From Enoplolaimus lenunculus (lineage: Eukaryota; Nematoda; Enoplea; Enoplida; Thoracostomopsidae): a stretch of 64,000 nt of DNA. Each line of letters begins with the position of its first letter. Positions within the stretch are counted from its first letter, which is position 1. The position numbers and the translations under genes are program-made. Location of the stretch: positions 1-64,000 of the forward strand of contig JASANG010000205.1 in NCBI GenBank assembly GCA_030248215.1. Reading direction: 5' to 3'. The notes below the pieces were generated by a model. It was not told where the DNA came from. It worked only from the letters and a program-made list of their open reading frames with translations, and searched no databases. Positions 50,493 through 61,868 of the stretch are shown one piece after another.

Positions 50493-51077
50493 GATTTATT
50501 TTAACAAACAATAGATATTCTATTAAATAAAACCGCAAAACAGCATTATTGCTACAAAATACTGAATATAAGGCATCGGCACCGGTTGTACTTATATATA
50601 AATATATAAATATAAATATATATGTACGTATATACATATATATGAGACTCGAACCTTTCGCTACAGGTTGTAATTGGATGAGCTTGCGCAGTTCTCTGGC
50701 AATCCCAAACCATGCCTATTAATATTTCCTTAGTTTACATTTATAATGCACAAATTGTCTGAATAAAATAATAAAATCATCTTTTTCCGTAAAGTTTAAC
50801 GACATCAAATCGATACAAACGAACACTCGAAATATCAACTGCAAGCTATCCGCTCGCTATATACACTTTACAAATCGTACATGACTGGCTTAGAAATTCT
50901 ATTTTTTTTTCAATAGAAATATTCCTCGGTTTTACATAAATAATTTCGGGTGTCCGCGGACTCGTTCAAGCCCCGATGCCCATGTTCTGTAGAACCAGTT
51001 AAACACAAGTTTAAACTGCCCTTGGCATAAATTTTAAGGTCAATGAGCAATGTTTCTGAGAAAATGGATGAGTTTCG
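50493..51077. other. non-coding stretch with AT microsatellite
   Basis: An interrupted (TA)n tract at about 50590-50645. No gene is seen. Confidence 0.45.
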
Positions 51078-51430
51078 GAAACCCTACTTAAGTACGACTA
51101 AGTACTTTTAGGTACGAGCAAAGTATTTGTTTAACTATTTTGCCGTTTTTAAAAGTGTACTTATGTTAGGTAAATACGTAAGTCGCTGACTAAATTTGAT
51201 ATACAACATATTAGCCGATCAGGCATACTAACCGTGGCCTAATTGAAATTGTAGACTCAACATGCTTTCTTAATATAAAGCAAAACTCTTAGTTTTTTGT
51301 CATGACAATGGCCGTTATTTGGCGCTTGTTTGGTTGTGCTCGAAAATTTAAGTATTTACTTAAGTCGGCGGCTTAAGTAATTACTTAAGTGTAACTTAAG
51401 TAAATACTTAAGTAAGATTTCAAAAACCCA
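51078..51430. mobile_element. family O element with TACTTAAGTA palindromes
   Basis: CGGAAACCCTACTTAAGTACGACTAAGTAC on the left and GTAAATACTTAAGTAAGATTTCAAAAACCC on the right are imperfect inverted ends with many internal ACTTAAGT palindromes. Non-coding. Confidence 0.5.
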
Positions 51431-51562
51431 CCCATTAACTCCGTGGATAACTGTAGTCTTATGCCTCTGTGCGGCGGAAACTGGAACGTGAGCGTCTCCA
51501 AACTTAGCCAGGTCCTCGTTCCAGATTAGCTGGCTAATTTATAGTGATGTATTTAACGTTTG

Positions 51563-52087
51563 GGCCATGTACAGCACAAGGCCGGATCGTTTTCTGGAGA
51601 GGCTACGATAGAGTCAGTTTAAGCTTTAGACTAATTTTTTTGTTTAGGCTTAGGCTTAGGAATAGGCTCATCCATACGCTTAGTCTTAGGCTTAGGCTTA
51701 GGCTTAGGAATAGGCTCATCCATACGCTTAGTCTTAGGCTTAGGCTTAGGCTTAGGAATAGGCTCATCCATACGCTTAGTCTTAGGCTTAGGTTTAGGCA
51801 TAGGCTTAGGAATAGGCTCATCCATACGCTTAGTCTTAGGCTTAGGCTTAGGCTTAGGAATAGGCTCATCCATACGCTTAGTCTTAGGCTTAGGCTTAGG
51901 AATAGGCTCATCCATACGCTTTGTCTTAGTCTTAGGCTTAGGCTTAGGCTTAGGAATAGGCTCATCCATACGCTTAGTCTTAGGCTTAGGCTTAGGAATA
52001 GGCTCATCCACACGCTTAGTCTTAGACTTAGGCTTTGGCTTAGGAATATGTTTATACTACTGCTCCGGCCCTGTTCTATGCATGGAC
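51563..52087 (-). mobile_element. subfamily A MITE, longest core
   Basis: GGCCATGTACAGCACAAGGCCGG on the left and CCGGCCCTGTTCTATGCATGG on the right. The core has nine TAGGCTCATCCATACGC-separated blocks of TTAGGC/TTAGTC hexamers. On the minus strand it reads MDEPIPKPKPKTKR repeats, comparable to 4495-4980 on the plus strand. Flanks TAACGTTT and TAAAGGTT match only partly. Confidence 0.82.
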
Positions 52088-52571
52088 CTAAAGGTTTATA
52101 TGACAGCGTTTCCTCCATAAAAATTTTGTCATCGCTTGATCTAAAACAAACAATCACGTAACTTCTAAATTTCATAGAGAGTTTTAAATTTAAGACAAAC
52201 CATGCGGGACATACACGCACAACCAGATCAAACGTTCAATAGCGTAGCAAGGATTACATTTCGGAAGGGAACACTCCTTGTGTAAAAAGTTTATTAAAAG
52301 CGAGCGTAGCGAACGAAACTATTTTTTTGACTTTAAGGATCCAGAAGATTATCCTTATAATTGTTAAAGTTTGTGTTTATTGTCTGTCCAAATAATTTTA
52401 AACGCAGTAAATATCCTTTTGGTTTGTGCCTTGTATGGATCCGTTCGTACATTGTGAGCAACGTTTCGTTAATAAATAATTTAAACTAACGTCTTTATAG
52501 TTTCAAAACAGAGCCTAAGCGTTTTTATTGGCCATCATCTATACGCACAACTATACTCCTACACGCTTTTT
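52088..52571. other. non-coding stretch
   Basis: No recognised gene or element. Confidence 0.45.
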
Positions 52572-52704
52572 GGCCCAAAGATCAAATGCGGAACGGTTGT
52601 TCGGCGGAACTGTAATAGAATAAGTTTAAGTTTTAGACTACTTTTTGCTGAGGCTTAGGATTAGGAATACGCTTATACTACTGCGCAGATCTATACATGG
52701 GTCA
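52572..52704 (-). mobile_element. subfamily B MITE, short
   Basis: GGCCCAAAGATCAAATGCGGAACGG on the left and CTGCGCAGATCTATACATGGGTC on the right, with one or two TTAGG words between. Confidence 0.72.
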
Positions 52705-52735
52705 CACTTTTTGAATAAATTTTCTTAAACTAACC

Positions 52736-52979
52736 GGCCCATGTTACTCTAAGGGGCGTCCAGGATTCTGGTGGGTCTATAAAAGAAAACGTTTAGATTC
52801 TATATTAAATGTTTTTGCTTATGCTTAGGCTTAGGCTTGAGCTTAGGATCACATTTGTGCAACGCTTAGGCCTAGGCTTAGGTGTAGGCTTAGGAACGCA
52901 TTTTGAAACGCTTAGGCTTAGTCTTTAGGCTAAGGAATACGCTTAATTTACTGTTACGCCACTTAAAGTAACATTGGCC
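52736..52979 (-). mobile_element. subfamily C MITE with perfect 8-bp duplication
   Basis: GGCCCATGTTACTCTAAGGGGCG on the left and CGCCACTTAAAGTAACATTGGCC on the right. AACTAACC flanks both sides exactly. The core contains TTAGGC words and two GCAACGCTTAGG spacers. Confidence 0.92.
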
Positions 52980-53534
52980 AACTAACCAATGGAATATTAG
53001 CTAAACCAAGAACTCGACGGAGACCAGCGAGCACTCGACTTTAGTACCCAAGCCTTCAAGGTGCCTGTGACGAGTGTTTCAAAAATAGACATTTTGAACG
53101 ATGCATTTTAGTCCTCGGTTTCCATTGGTCGATTTTTATTAATGAGCAACACAAATTGACGTCCCAACGCCCGAGCAGCTTTCGATCCATGCCTGACTGA
53201 GGATTTATAAGGAAACAGCTTGAAGACTTGTAATGTTCTTTTATAACACAGGTCCCCGGAGCGTCGCACCGAGTAAAATAACTCGTTAAGTACTGGGTTT
53301 GGGTTGGACCTAAAACGCAACGCCCGCTGGTAAAGTTTATGCGTACAACACGTAATTTAGTAAAGTTGCATCTTGCATGAATAATCTCTCATGGCTTATT
53401 CCATCATGTGTGCAACTGGACGTATACAAAGGGACGAATAGAGGTAACATATCCCTTATCAAAATTTCTGCAGAGAAAATAAACGCAGTATTAACGAACT
53501 ACATAAACGAGCGACCAATAAAACTGGGCAGTAA
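52980..53534. other. unassigned stretch
   Basis: Short ORFs on both strands but no motif, splice support or repeat signature. GGACCTAAAACGCAACGCCCGCTGG at 53308-53332 resembles the inner arm of family F. Confidence 0.4.
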
Positions 53535-53710
53535 CAGTATTAAGAGCACAACATTCTTTAACCTAAAACCTAAGCATAAGTTTAAGCATAATGATATACC
53601 TACACCTAAGCTTAAGCCTAATTCTTAACCTAGCCAAAAATTAGTCTAAAGTTTTACCTTACTCTAGTGCAGTCCCGTGGAACAAGCAGACCGTCCCTAA
53701 TCTTTAGGAC
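53535..53710 (+). mobile_element. subfamily B MITE, decayed
   Basis: GGCAGTAACAGTATTAAGAGC, CCTAAGCATAAG-type words and ATTAGTCTAAAGTTTTACCTTACTCTAGTGCAGTCCCGTGGAACAAGCAGACCGTCCCTAATCTTTAGGACC as the right end. Confidence 0.6.
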
Positions 53711-53844
53711 CGAACGAGCTTCTAGTTCCTAAAAGACCTTAACGAATTATTTCGGGTAACAGTTAAACAATCCTGCATTAAAATGCCGGCTTTAGTGACG
53801 CTCTTGGCTGTGCAATGTAGCTATTATAATTTTGTATCCAGGAA

Positions 53845-54057
53845 CTATATTCTTAAATGCGTATAGCATCTATCATCAGTTAGCGATAGGTTTTCAAACC
53901 AACGAACATCTGCGATTGCAGATTTTACAATTGGTATAGAAGTAGGGCAAATAAAACTCTAGCACAATGCTGAGTTTCGAACCTCACCATGCGCTGGTTT
54001 CAAACTTAGAGGACCTATCACCAAATGGTGATAGGTGCTGCACACATTTGAGAATAC
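53845..54057. mobile_element. family I MITE
   Basis: TATTCTTAAATGCGTATAGCATCTATCATCAG on the left and ACCTATCACCAAATGGTGATAGGTGCTGCACACATTTGAGAATA on the right, near-perfect inverted ends. Confidence 0.78.
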
Positions 54058-54159
54058 GAGCACAGGAAAAATGATTTTTCAATTTGTTGTTGTCATCAAA
54101 TGTTGTCATTCATGTTTCGCTGATGGATGGCTAAGCTTAGAGATTAATTAACTAAAAAT

Positions 54160-54417
54160 ATGTCTACACCCGCCCCCCCCCCCATAGCCAGCCTAAAATA
54201 TCAAGAGGGTTTGGCCCAAAATATGACCCGCGGAAACATTTGGCAACAGTTCATAAGCGAGGCGGAAATTTTTTTGAGGGTGAGCGAAATTTTTCTTACG
54301 AGGCTGACAATCGCGTTTCTGATCCTCAGGTTAAAGATCGGAATAAGTGTGTTTTTGCGAAATTTATAAATTGATGTTTACTTGGTAAACCAAAAGTGGA
54401 TAATATTTATTTAACAA
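54160..54417. other. unassigned stretch, weak J-like sequence
   Basis: CCGCCCCCCCCCCCATAGCCAGCC and TTTTTTTGAGGGTGAGCGAAATTTTTCTTACGAGGCTGAC recall a strongly decayed J element. Confidence 0.35.
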
Positions 54418-54720
54418 GAGTGTGCATCTGGGTACATTCTGTGTAGAAAAGAATGTACCCGGCACGTGTTGCGTTTTTGTTCCACCCTCCTTTCAGAGGG
54501 AGGTAACCCCGGTGCCAACAATGGTACTTTATGTATGCGGCGTTAAACATGGTCCCCTTATAGATTAATTTAGAAGTAATCAAGTGATCATGTCACCCCC
54601 ATCATAACAAAGGGGGGTCGGCCGAAAACGCAACGCCCGCTGGAACATTTTGCACCATACAGGAACTCAAGAGTTGCACACTCTAGTCATTATTCACTAT
54701 TGTTTAAACAAATAACAACA
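54418..54720. mobile_element. family F MITE
   Basis: CAAGAGTGTGCATCTGGGTACATTCTG and GAATGTACCCGGCACGTGTTGCG on the left. AAAACGCAACGCCCGCTGGAACATTTTGCACC and CAAGAGTTGCACACTCTAG on the right. Confidence 0.72.
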
Positions 54721-55207
54721 GCCCGTACAAGCAATGATAAAATATTTTGAAGAAGGTGTTAATTCGACGTTTGCAATTCTACTTGTACTTTATAATTTTT
54801 GAAATGTATCAAAGGTATTGTGGCACTTTTAAAGACTTATCCCTCAACTTATTTTGGGCAAATTACCATTACTGGCTCTAGGACAGCGACGGACCACCAC
54901 GCTTCGCCTTACTCGTGGCCTATATCAGGCCCTAAAACAGCCTAACGAGTTTGAGGAGGCCAAAGAAATTCGCTTGGGATATACAAGAGTTTTTCGTATT
55001 AACATACAGGGCCAAAATCTGATACACACAAAATCACTTTAAGTAACATTTTTACTCTATATATACCTGCCTATATAAATATTTCGAACCCCTGGTGTAT
55101 ACTATACAACCCCATTATACAAATACCTGCAAAACAAATTTTAAATATTGTTTAAATATGAAACGTTCAGGCTTGACCAAACCGAATCTGTTCCCTCCTG
55201 CCGAGCC
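54721..55207. other. unassigned stretch
   Basis: 54854-55042 is an open frame of 62 codons in J-like sequence. No gene support. Confidence 0.35.
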
Positions 55208-55370
55208 ATATATAACCCAGAAGGTGGGGCACGGGGTTCAGTCCTTCCTCTGGAAAAAAGTGCCGCCGCCGAGAAAATTTTCAACTTTGCCTGTACGTCA
55301 TTGAAAACCCTTGTATGCTCCTGCTCAATAATTTCTAGCCCCTCTCGCAACGTTGAGCATGCTACGTGTC
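55208..55370 (-). mobile_element. family J MITE
   Basis: AACCCAGAAGGTGGGGCACGGGGTTCAGTCC..GAAAATTTTCAACTTTGCCTGTACGTCATTGAAAACCCTTGTATGCTCCTGCTCAATAATTTCTAGCCCC..GTTGAGCATGCTACG. Confidence 0.7.
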
Positions 55371-55756
55371 TGCGTCCTGCGTTTTCAGCGACCAAACTCT
55401 ATACAGACGATGTGGATGTGATGAATATTGTACAAAACCGCCCCTGACTGAGTTAATTGAGATTTACCCGGGTTTAAACCGTTGAACAAAGAATATATCC
55501 AATTTATCTGGCGTCGAAAAACGCGCAGCGCAGCAAACCGTACAAGAACAGTCCGTTTCGAAAACTAGTATAGACCGCTAGTATATTGCTATAAGTATGA
55601 GCAATAAACAATCAGCGTGCTGACATTTAGCTTTCACCATAAGGGCTGTAACATTAAAATTGGCACCCAGCCGTAATTGAAGAGCCGTCCCGTATACAAA
55701 TGAGGTAAACAGGGGCATATGCCCTACCTAAAACTCCCGGAGGGATCAAAGGCTCA
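55371..55756. other. non-coding stretch
   Basis: No recognised gene or element. Confidence 0.4.
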
Positions 55757-56048
55757 TGTAAAGATCATGGGAGGACAATATTTCTGAGGGACTAGAATGG
55801 AGTAAGCTTATGTTTATGACTATTTTTTGCTTACGCTTAGGAGCTCATGTAAAGATCAGGGGTGGAACGATTTTCAGTTAGACAACAATAGAGTAAGCTT
55901 ATAAGCTTTAGACTAATTTTTGGCCTGGCGTAGGCTTAGACTTGGGCTTAGGAATATGCTCATTCCTACGCATAGGTTTAGGCTTAGACTTAGGCTTTGG
56001 CTCACGAATATGTTTATAATATGTTTCCCGTTGTTCTTTACATTGGCC
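55757..56048 (-). mobile_element. tandem subfamily B MITEs, first truncated
   Basis: CTCATGTAAAGATCATGGGAGG begins a first copy broken at 55850. GCTCATGTAAAGATCAGGGGTGG begins a second that ends CGTTGTTCTTTACATTGGCC. The head-to-tail arrangement resembles the pair at 17670. Confidence 0.7.
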
Positions 56049-56732
56049 GGATCAAAGACACAGACTGTTATACTGTTGTTCAAAATTAAAATTAAAAAAT
56101 GTCCCGCCGACACGATATATCGCAAATTGTGCCCCTGGTTTAGAGTTGTAGTTTTGCCGGAAATAAATCCTGTCTACTGTTGGACAAACGCCTAACTGCC
56201 AATTATAAAGATCTTGAAGTAACTTAGCATATTTTGTAACTGTTAATACTAAAACGTACAAGAATTATAGGCAGAAAGGTTGAAGTGCAATTGACCAAAA
56301 ATACCTGTTGTGCTTAGATTTTGTTTATTTTTTTTTGAATATTGAGCCTAATTCTAAATTCGGTTTTGCGTAGTAATTTTTGATTTTAAAACGAAACAGT
56401 CAAAGTCTTCGTAAAAATGAAATTAAAATTCGATTTTCTTGGACATTTTGAGTTTTTTATCCGCTATACTGGTTGCATCATTTCAGGCTACAACACCATA
56501 ATCTGTGATAAGGTCGCCTGTGTTTAAACCGAAAACAATACAGCGGTGACGGAACCAGAAATTTCTGAGAGTAAACACAGTGCAATTTCTATGGAATTTT
56601 AAAAAAAAGCTGTGAGTGTCGAAACCTGATACGAAGCCAGACACATTTTTACTACTAAATCTTAATACAAAATTTTGAATTTGATTTCTGTTAAGGGCTA
56701 CGCACTGTTAGGTATGTCTTTCTGTTGAACTC
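56049..56732. other. non-coding stretch
   Basis: No recognised gene or element. Confidence 0.4.
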
Positions 56733-56998
56733 GCCAATGTCTAAATTCTAATGAGTTAATTAATCAGCTCAGAGAGAAATTACTTATTTCTGGTTATTTC
56801 TGAGTTATATAATAACAATAAATATTAACTCATTCTGAGCTGATTTAATTGCGGATAAGTTAATTAATTAACTCAGAATGAGTGTGTAACCAATTGAAAA
56901 TTCTGAGTTCTGAAAAACCTAATTCAGAACTCAGACTTCTGAGTGGATTCAATTCATTCTGATTTAAAATCAACTCACTGGAATTTACAGTGCAGTAG
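56733..56998. mobile_element. family G MITE
   Basis: AATGTCTAAATTCTAATGAGTTAATTAATCAGCTCAGAG to TTAAAATCAACTCACTGGAATTTACAGTGC. Confidence 0.72.
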
Positions 56999-57141
56999 CA
57001 ATACTCGTCTGCTGATAAACTCATTGATTAGGGCTCGAAAATAAACTTATTAACATTTTGAAACTCATTTTTTGTTTTGTTTTAATTAAATTTTTTAATT
57101 CCAAATCTCAATATTTATACAATTTGGTTTTAGACTCAATG

Positions 57142-57331
57142 CGGCCAGTGTACAGAATAGGGTCGTTACAGTTGTAAAAACATATTCCTAAGCCTAAGCC
57201 TAAGCCTAAAACGTAAGAATGCGCTTATACCTAAGACTAAGCCTAAGCCTAAGCAAAAAATAGTCTAAATCTTAAGTTTAATCTATTGCTGTCCCACAGA
57301 AAAACGTTTCGCGCATGATATTTACATGGGC
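57142..57331 (+). mobile_element. hybrid A/B telomere-like MITE
   Basis: GGCCAGTGTACAGAATAGGGTCG on the left (A-type) and GTTTCGCGCATGATATTTACATGGGCC on the right (B-type), with CCTAAGCC hexamers in two blocks. Confidence 0.78.
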
Positions 57332-57636
57332 CGCCTATGCTATTTTCTACGAATCAAATATGTTTTGCTTTTTAGTTTGACAACTGATAAGGCAACAGTG
57401 ACAGCGTGAACGAAATGTCATTTCGCAGACTCAAGGGGGTGCTTGTCTAAATTTTACGATTTCAACGAACCGAACATTCAACAGTCCATTGCGGTATTAT
57501 AGTAATATCCTGTTAAAAGGAACTAAGGATGATCCGCAAATTGGTTTCGGAAAAATTAAAATCCATACCTCTTTTTAAGTGTCTCCCCTTTTTTCTAAAA
57601 CAGTTCATAAAGTCAATAGTTGAATATTTGCATATT

Positions 57637-57787
57637 GTACTGACCCGAATAAGAGGGGGGAGACTTATATTCATTTGGCCTCTCCAGACGGTTCCCCTTG
57701 TTATTTAACCCGCCCTCTGATACCGTTCATTACTCTATTGATTGGGCGTCAAAATGGGGACTTCCTATTATTCGGGTCACTACAGTA
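57637..57787. mobile_element. family D MITE, internally deleted
   Basis: GTACTGACCCGAATAAGAGGGGGG on the left and CCTATTATTCGGGTCACTACAGTA on the right. At 150 bp it keeps both termini but lacks most of the 444-bp interior. Confidence 0.8.
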
Positions 57788-57884
57788 TGACAATTGCAAT
57801 ATGATAATAATCAACTAATTAATAAAACATCCATTCTCACTTAAACTCATCCTTTCTCATACGAGTAATTCCAACTCCACATGA

Positions 57885-57965
57885 GATGTAATTTTAAACT
57901 GGGATTCGATCCCGAGTCTTACGGGCGGGATACGTTTACAATGCCCACTCAGCTATAGAATGTTT
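57885..57965 (-). mobile_element. tRNA-derived SINE or tRNA pseudogene
   Basis: On the minus strand TATAGCTGAGTGGGCATTGTAAACG holds the A-box and GACTCGGGATCGAATCCCAG holds the B-box with a paired T stem. The acceptor stem is not paired. Confidence 0.6.
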
Positions 57966-58038
57966 ACGTTTTGAGTCTGTACACTGCACGTATATCTTAA
58001 AATTGTTAAACACTTGCACAAATATATAAGAATTCTTG

Positions 58039-58196
58039 GCCAATGTATAGGACAGGATCTTCTAAGCCAAAGCCTAAGCTAAAAGAATGACCTTATACCT
58101 ACGTGTAAGCCTAAGCAAAAAATCTGTCTGAAGCATAAGCTCTACATCATTACAATTCCGCTGGAAAACGTTTCGCCCCTGATCTTTTCATAGACC
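58039..58196 (+). mobile_element. hybrid A/B MITE, short
   Basis: GGCCAATGTATAGGACAGGATC on the left and GTTTCGCCCCTGATCTTTTCATAGACC on the right. Confidence 0.72.
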
Positions 58197-59099
58197 GAAA
58201 TATTTAACACAGAACACTGCGTGTGCTTGTCGTATACCACTTCTTTTCAGTTGCTTATAGTATACTTCATGAGAAAAAGGGTTAATGCTTTAACGCGTTT
58301 TCTTTTCATCTCCGACCGCTTCCGTTTCCGCTGTGCTATGGATGATAGTACAATCAAAACTGTCCACTGCAAGTTTCGTTCAGAAAAGCATTGTTTCACT
58401 CTGATACGATGTATATGGTGCAACCGTAATTATGAAATACCGAAACCGAAAAGTTAAAAAATACCATAACCAGAGCCGGACCTGGAACTGGACAACAAAA
58501 AATACTTGTTACCGAAAAATTCTTTTTTAACCCTATATTATCGTTTTTAATGCTGTAAACACACACCATGATGCCAAAATTATGAAACAAATGCACTAGC
58601 TGAAAACGTATAAATTATGGAGTACTTGTGGCACGAACTGGAAAGTTTGGCAATATACGCTCAGATACTTTTACGAAAATAAGTCAGAATAATATGTCAA
58701 TTTTGTTAAGTTTTGGAATGAGAAAAATTTTTAATACCCGTGAAAAATACCGGATTTGTTATCGAAACCGGATACGTAAAAATTTATATCTGCTTGTATA
58801 CTCACTTCTTTTTATTAATTACTGGTTGGAGTGCTAAAAACGTAACATTCTGATTTTTTTCAACCTTAATAAAAGCCGCAATTATTGGCAGTAATGTTCA
58901 GTGACCTGATTAACTCGAAAATCTGATAATACGCACAGTATCGACTACAGCTTAATATAACCCAGTTTTCCGTGTGAAAACGAAAAATGCGATTACGTTG
59001 TTTTTCTGTAGTTCTTGCAAAAACCATCAGTTTTATGTCTAATTTACGAGGCAGATATCAATGATATAGAGCGTATTTAAAACGATTATATATTTGATT
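58197..59099. other. unassigned stretch
   Basis: 58425-58520 has ACCGAAACCGAAAAG..CCAGAGCCGGACCTGGAACTGG, similar in style to the hAT-like interiors. Two ORFs of 69-78 codons show no motifs. Confidence 0.4.
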
Positions 59100-59402
59100 G
59101 GCCAATGTTTAAGGGGCGTAACAGTAGATTAGTGGTATTCCTAAGCCTAAGCTTTGCAATAATGAGTTCCTAAGCCTAAGCCTAAGCCTAAGCTTTGCAA
59201 AAATGAGTTCCTAAGCCTTAGCCTAAGCCTAAGCCTTGCAAAAATGAGTTCCTAAGCCTTAGCCTTAGCCTAAAGCCTAACCCGTGCAAAAATGAGTTCC
59301 TAAGCCTAAGCCGAAGCCTAAGCAAAAGTGTAATCTATAATTTAAACCTACTCTTTTATAGACCCACCAGAAACCTGGACGTCCCTTAAAGTAAACATGT
59401 GC
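59100..59402 (+). mobile_element. subfamily C MITE with repeated core
   Basis: GGCCAATGTTTAAGGGGCGTAACAG on the left and GGACGTCCCTTAAAGTAAACATGTGCC on the right. The core repeats GCAAAAATGAGTTCCTAAGCC with CCTAAG hexamers four times. Confidence 0.85.
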
Positions 59403-60147
59403 CTATAGATTAATTTTGCGATGCGACACTGCAAAACATACCTTTTGAATGAAAATTGTATATATTTATTTCTGGCTAACGAATTATCTTTTTTAAGAAA
59501 AAATGCTCAAAATAATTTCAGATATTAAATACTTAGGTACCATAGCGGTGTTTCATTCTGACGAGTATTATTAACACAAACTTGTCTAAAATATACGACA
59601 TAACATGGCTTATTTCCGAGATACAAATTACGCTGACTTGTTACTTGTTGCGACCATTCCGGATTTAAGAGAGCTAAAGCTTTAAAACGCCTCAATTTCA
59701 CATTCTACGCAACATTCTACGGCACCTAAAAAGCGGTGGGATCCGCTGCTCGACCCAAATCTGGAAGCTTAAACTTTGATTAATTTACATACGCTGTAAT
59801 AATATGCAATTGTTACATACATTAAAACCAGAAAATCTGTGCGTAAAACATAAATATTTCTTGAAAGTAAGAAATTTGTTTCTTGATTTGTAAGATTAAT
59901 TTCATAGCAATGTGTCTTTTGAATGCTTTCCACATAGGTTTAGGTTTAAGCTCACGTTTTCGGCTCAGAATTAGGTTTATTAAAAGTCTTAGCTAAGGTA
60001 AACCGCTGTTTAATAAGCATTTACCTACGTTTGAGCCTGAGACTTCAAACGTCAAACTGAGTATCTTGAGCATTCTGGAAAAATTTATTATTTACAGTGG
60101 AACGTACCCAGGACGCGCTGCGGTTTTCTCATGTCCTTTTTTAGGGA
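59403..60147. other. non-coding stretch
   Basis: No recognised gene or element. Confidence 0.4.
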
Positions 60148-60215
60148 ACATATTCTCAAATGCGTATACCACCTATCACTGGTTCAGGAATAAGTTTTCA
60201 AGCTGACGAACCTCT
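60148..60215. mobile_element. family I fragment
   Basis: ACATATTCTCAAATGCGTATACCACCTATCACTGGTTCAGG is one I end, cut off where family M begins. Confidence 0.55.
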
Positions 60216-60225
60216 GCAATTACTA

Positions 60226-60560
60226 GCGTGTAACCAGATATCTGTTATACCGAAAATTCTGTTATTTTTATGCTCAAAAATCAGTTGTAAATCACGTATA
60301 TATTTCACAATTTTTCATTATTATAGATATGCTTTGACTGTTTGAAATTGAATAAAAATTACGATATTCATCCAACATCTTAAAATTTTAGCTGCATCCG
60401 CTATTTTTAGTTTAAAATTTCACAAAGCCCGATGAATAGTTGCATAGCTCAATTGTGTTGGCAGAAAAATAAAACATCTTTGAAACTTTTATACTTCAAC
60501 TCGTTTCCGTTATTTGAATCACTATCTATTTCCGTTTCCGTTATTTTTACTATCCGTTTA
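60226..60560. mobile_element. family M repeat, copy 2
   Basis: GTGTAACCAGATATCTGTTATACC through CTTTGAAACTTTTATACTTCAAC and TATTTCCGTTTCCGTT, colinear with 22130-22515. Confidence 0.6.
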
Positions 60561-61704
60561 CAACCTGGCATTTACAGATTGAAAACTGGGCGTAAAACTA
60601 GAACCACAGACAATTTTAAAAAATACTAACAATGAGTTTTGCAAAAACTGCTTTAAACTCGCGCTGAAGTGCAATGTCGCTGCATTATAGTTTCGAATAG
60701 CACCATAAAAATGCTTTTGTCGTACAGTTATCTTCGACCCTTGCTATAAAATCGCTCATCGGGGTTTATTTTAGGAAAAAACACTAAAAACAATACGAAT
60801 ACAATAAAAACAAATCAAATTAAATTTCAAATTTTAAACGCTAAACGCCGTTGAGCTCTTAAATATAAGCCCCGGCATGTCTAATGTGTCGTAGACCATT
60901 TTGTTTTTACATTTGTTAATTAAGCTGTGGACCAACTGGATAACTATACCGGTAGTAGCTTCAAGGGTCTAGTCAGTTAGGGAACCGAAAACGCTTACTC
61001 CCTATGATCTAAGCCACGTTGGTCTCTGACAGTTAAGGACACTGTCTTATGGAATCATCCTTAAGTAATTTGCCAATTTTATGTAAAAACATCATTTTTT
61101 TCAGTTTGTTTTTTCTGATGCATTCCCCGTCGTAACCAAATAATGCGTGTACAGATGAAACGTGCCTAACCGACAGCTAACGTCATACGTCTGGTATGCT
61201 ACTTAGACCACCAGAATATGCTGGCCAGGCGGAAAACCTAATAACCTACACAGTTGATTCATTGGCTAAGAAAGCGATATGTTTCTAAAGTAACATAAAT
61301 CATTATTAGTATATGCTAATGTTAATTAAAGTAAAGTCAAAAAAATTACTTAGCTACCACAGTTAAGGTGACATTTTAACTAAATTATTGAACAACTAAC
61401 AGAGTCAATTGTTGTGAACGTGTCCAGACGTCAATTAGCCGTTGACCTAAACGCCGTTGAAAAGAATACCAATATCAGGTTTAGTACGAACTTTCTGGTT
61501 AGGTTAAACACGGTGGAAAATTTGAATTTCTTTATATTTTACAGTTCAAATCCAGTTGTGAATTCAGGATGTTCTGGTTGTGGATAAATAAATGGTTTGG
61601 GCTTCCGATTTAAAATTTTTAAATATGTCTTGAAAATCTTTAGTTATTTTATGTATCTCAGAAATTGTGTCTGAACTGAAACTGTTTTTAACCTTGTTTT
61701 CAAA
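60561..61704. other. non-coding stretch
   Basis: No recognised gene, RNA or element. Confidence 0.4.
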
Positions 61705-61868
61705 CCCGTAGCCAGCTCACCTCGCTGAGGATTGGGTTAACATTTTTTAAGTGGGGCAAGCATGAGTTTTTGTTGACTTACAAGCAAGGTTGAAAATGTT
61801 TTAGAGGGGCCATAATGTTTCCATGGGAGGAGCTAAGCCCCCCTACTCCCCGTTGGCTACGGGTCCGC
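61705..61868 (+). mobile_element. family J MITE
   Basis: AACCCGTAGCCAGCTCACCTCGCTGAGG..AGTTTTTGTTGACTTACAAGCAAGGTTGAAAATGTTTTAGAGGGGCC..GTTGGCTACGGGTCC. Confidence 0.8.

Noticed and set aside
51544..52161. Two 205-codon Arg/Leu and Ser/Leu repeat ORFs
   Set aside because: Off-frame readings of the hexamer core of the subfamily A element at 51563-52087.
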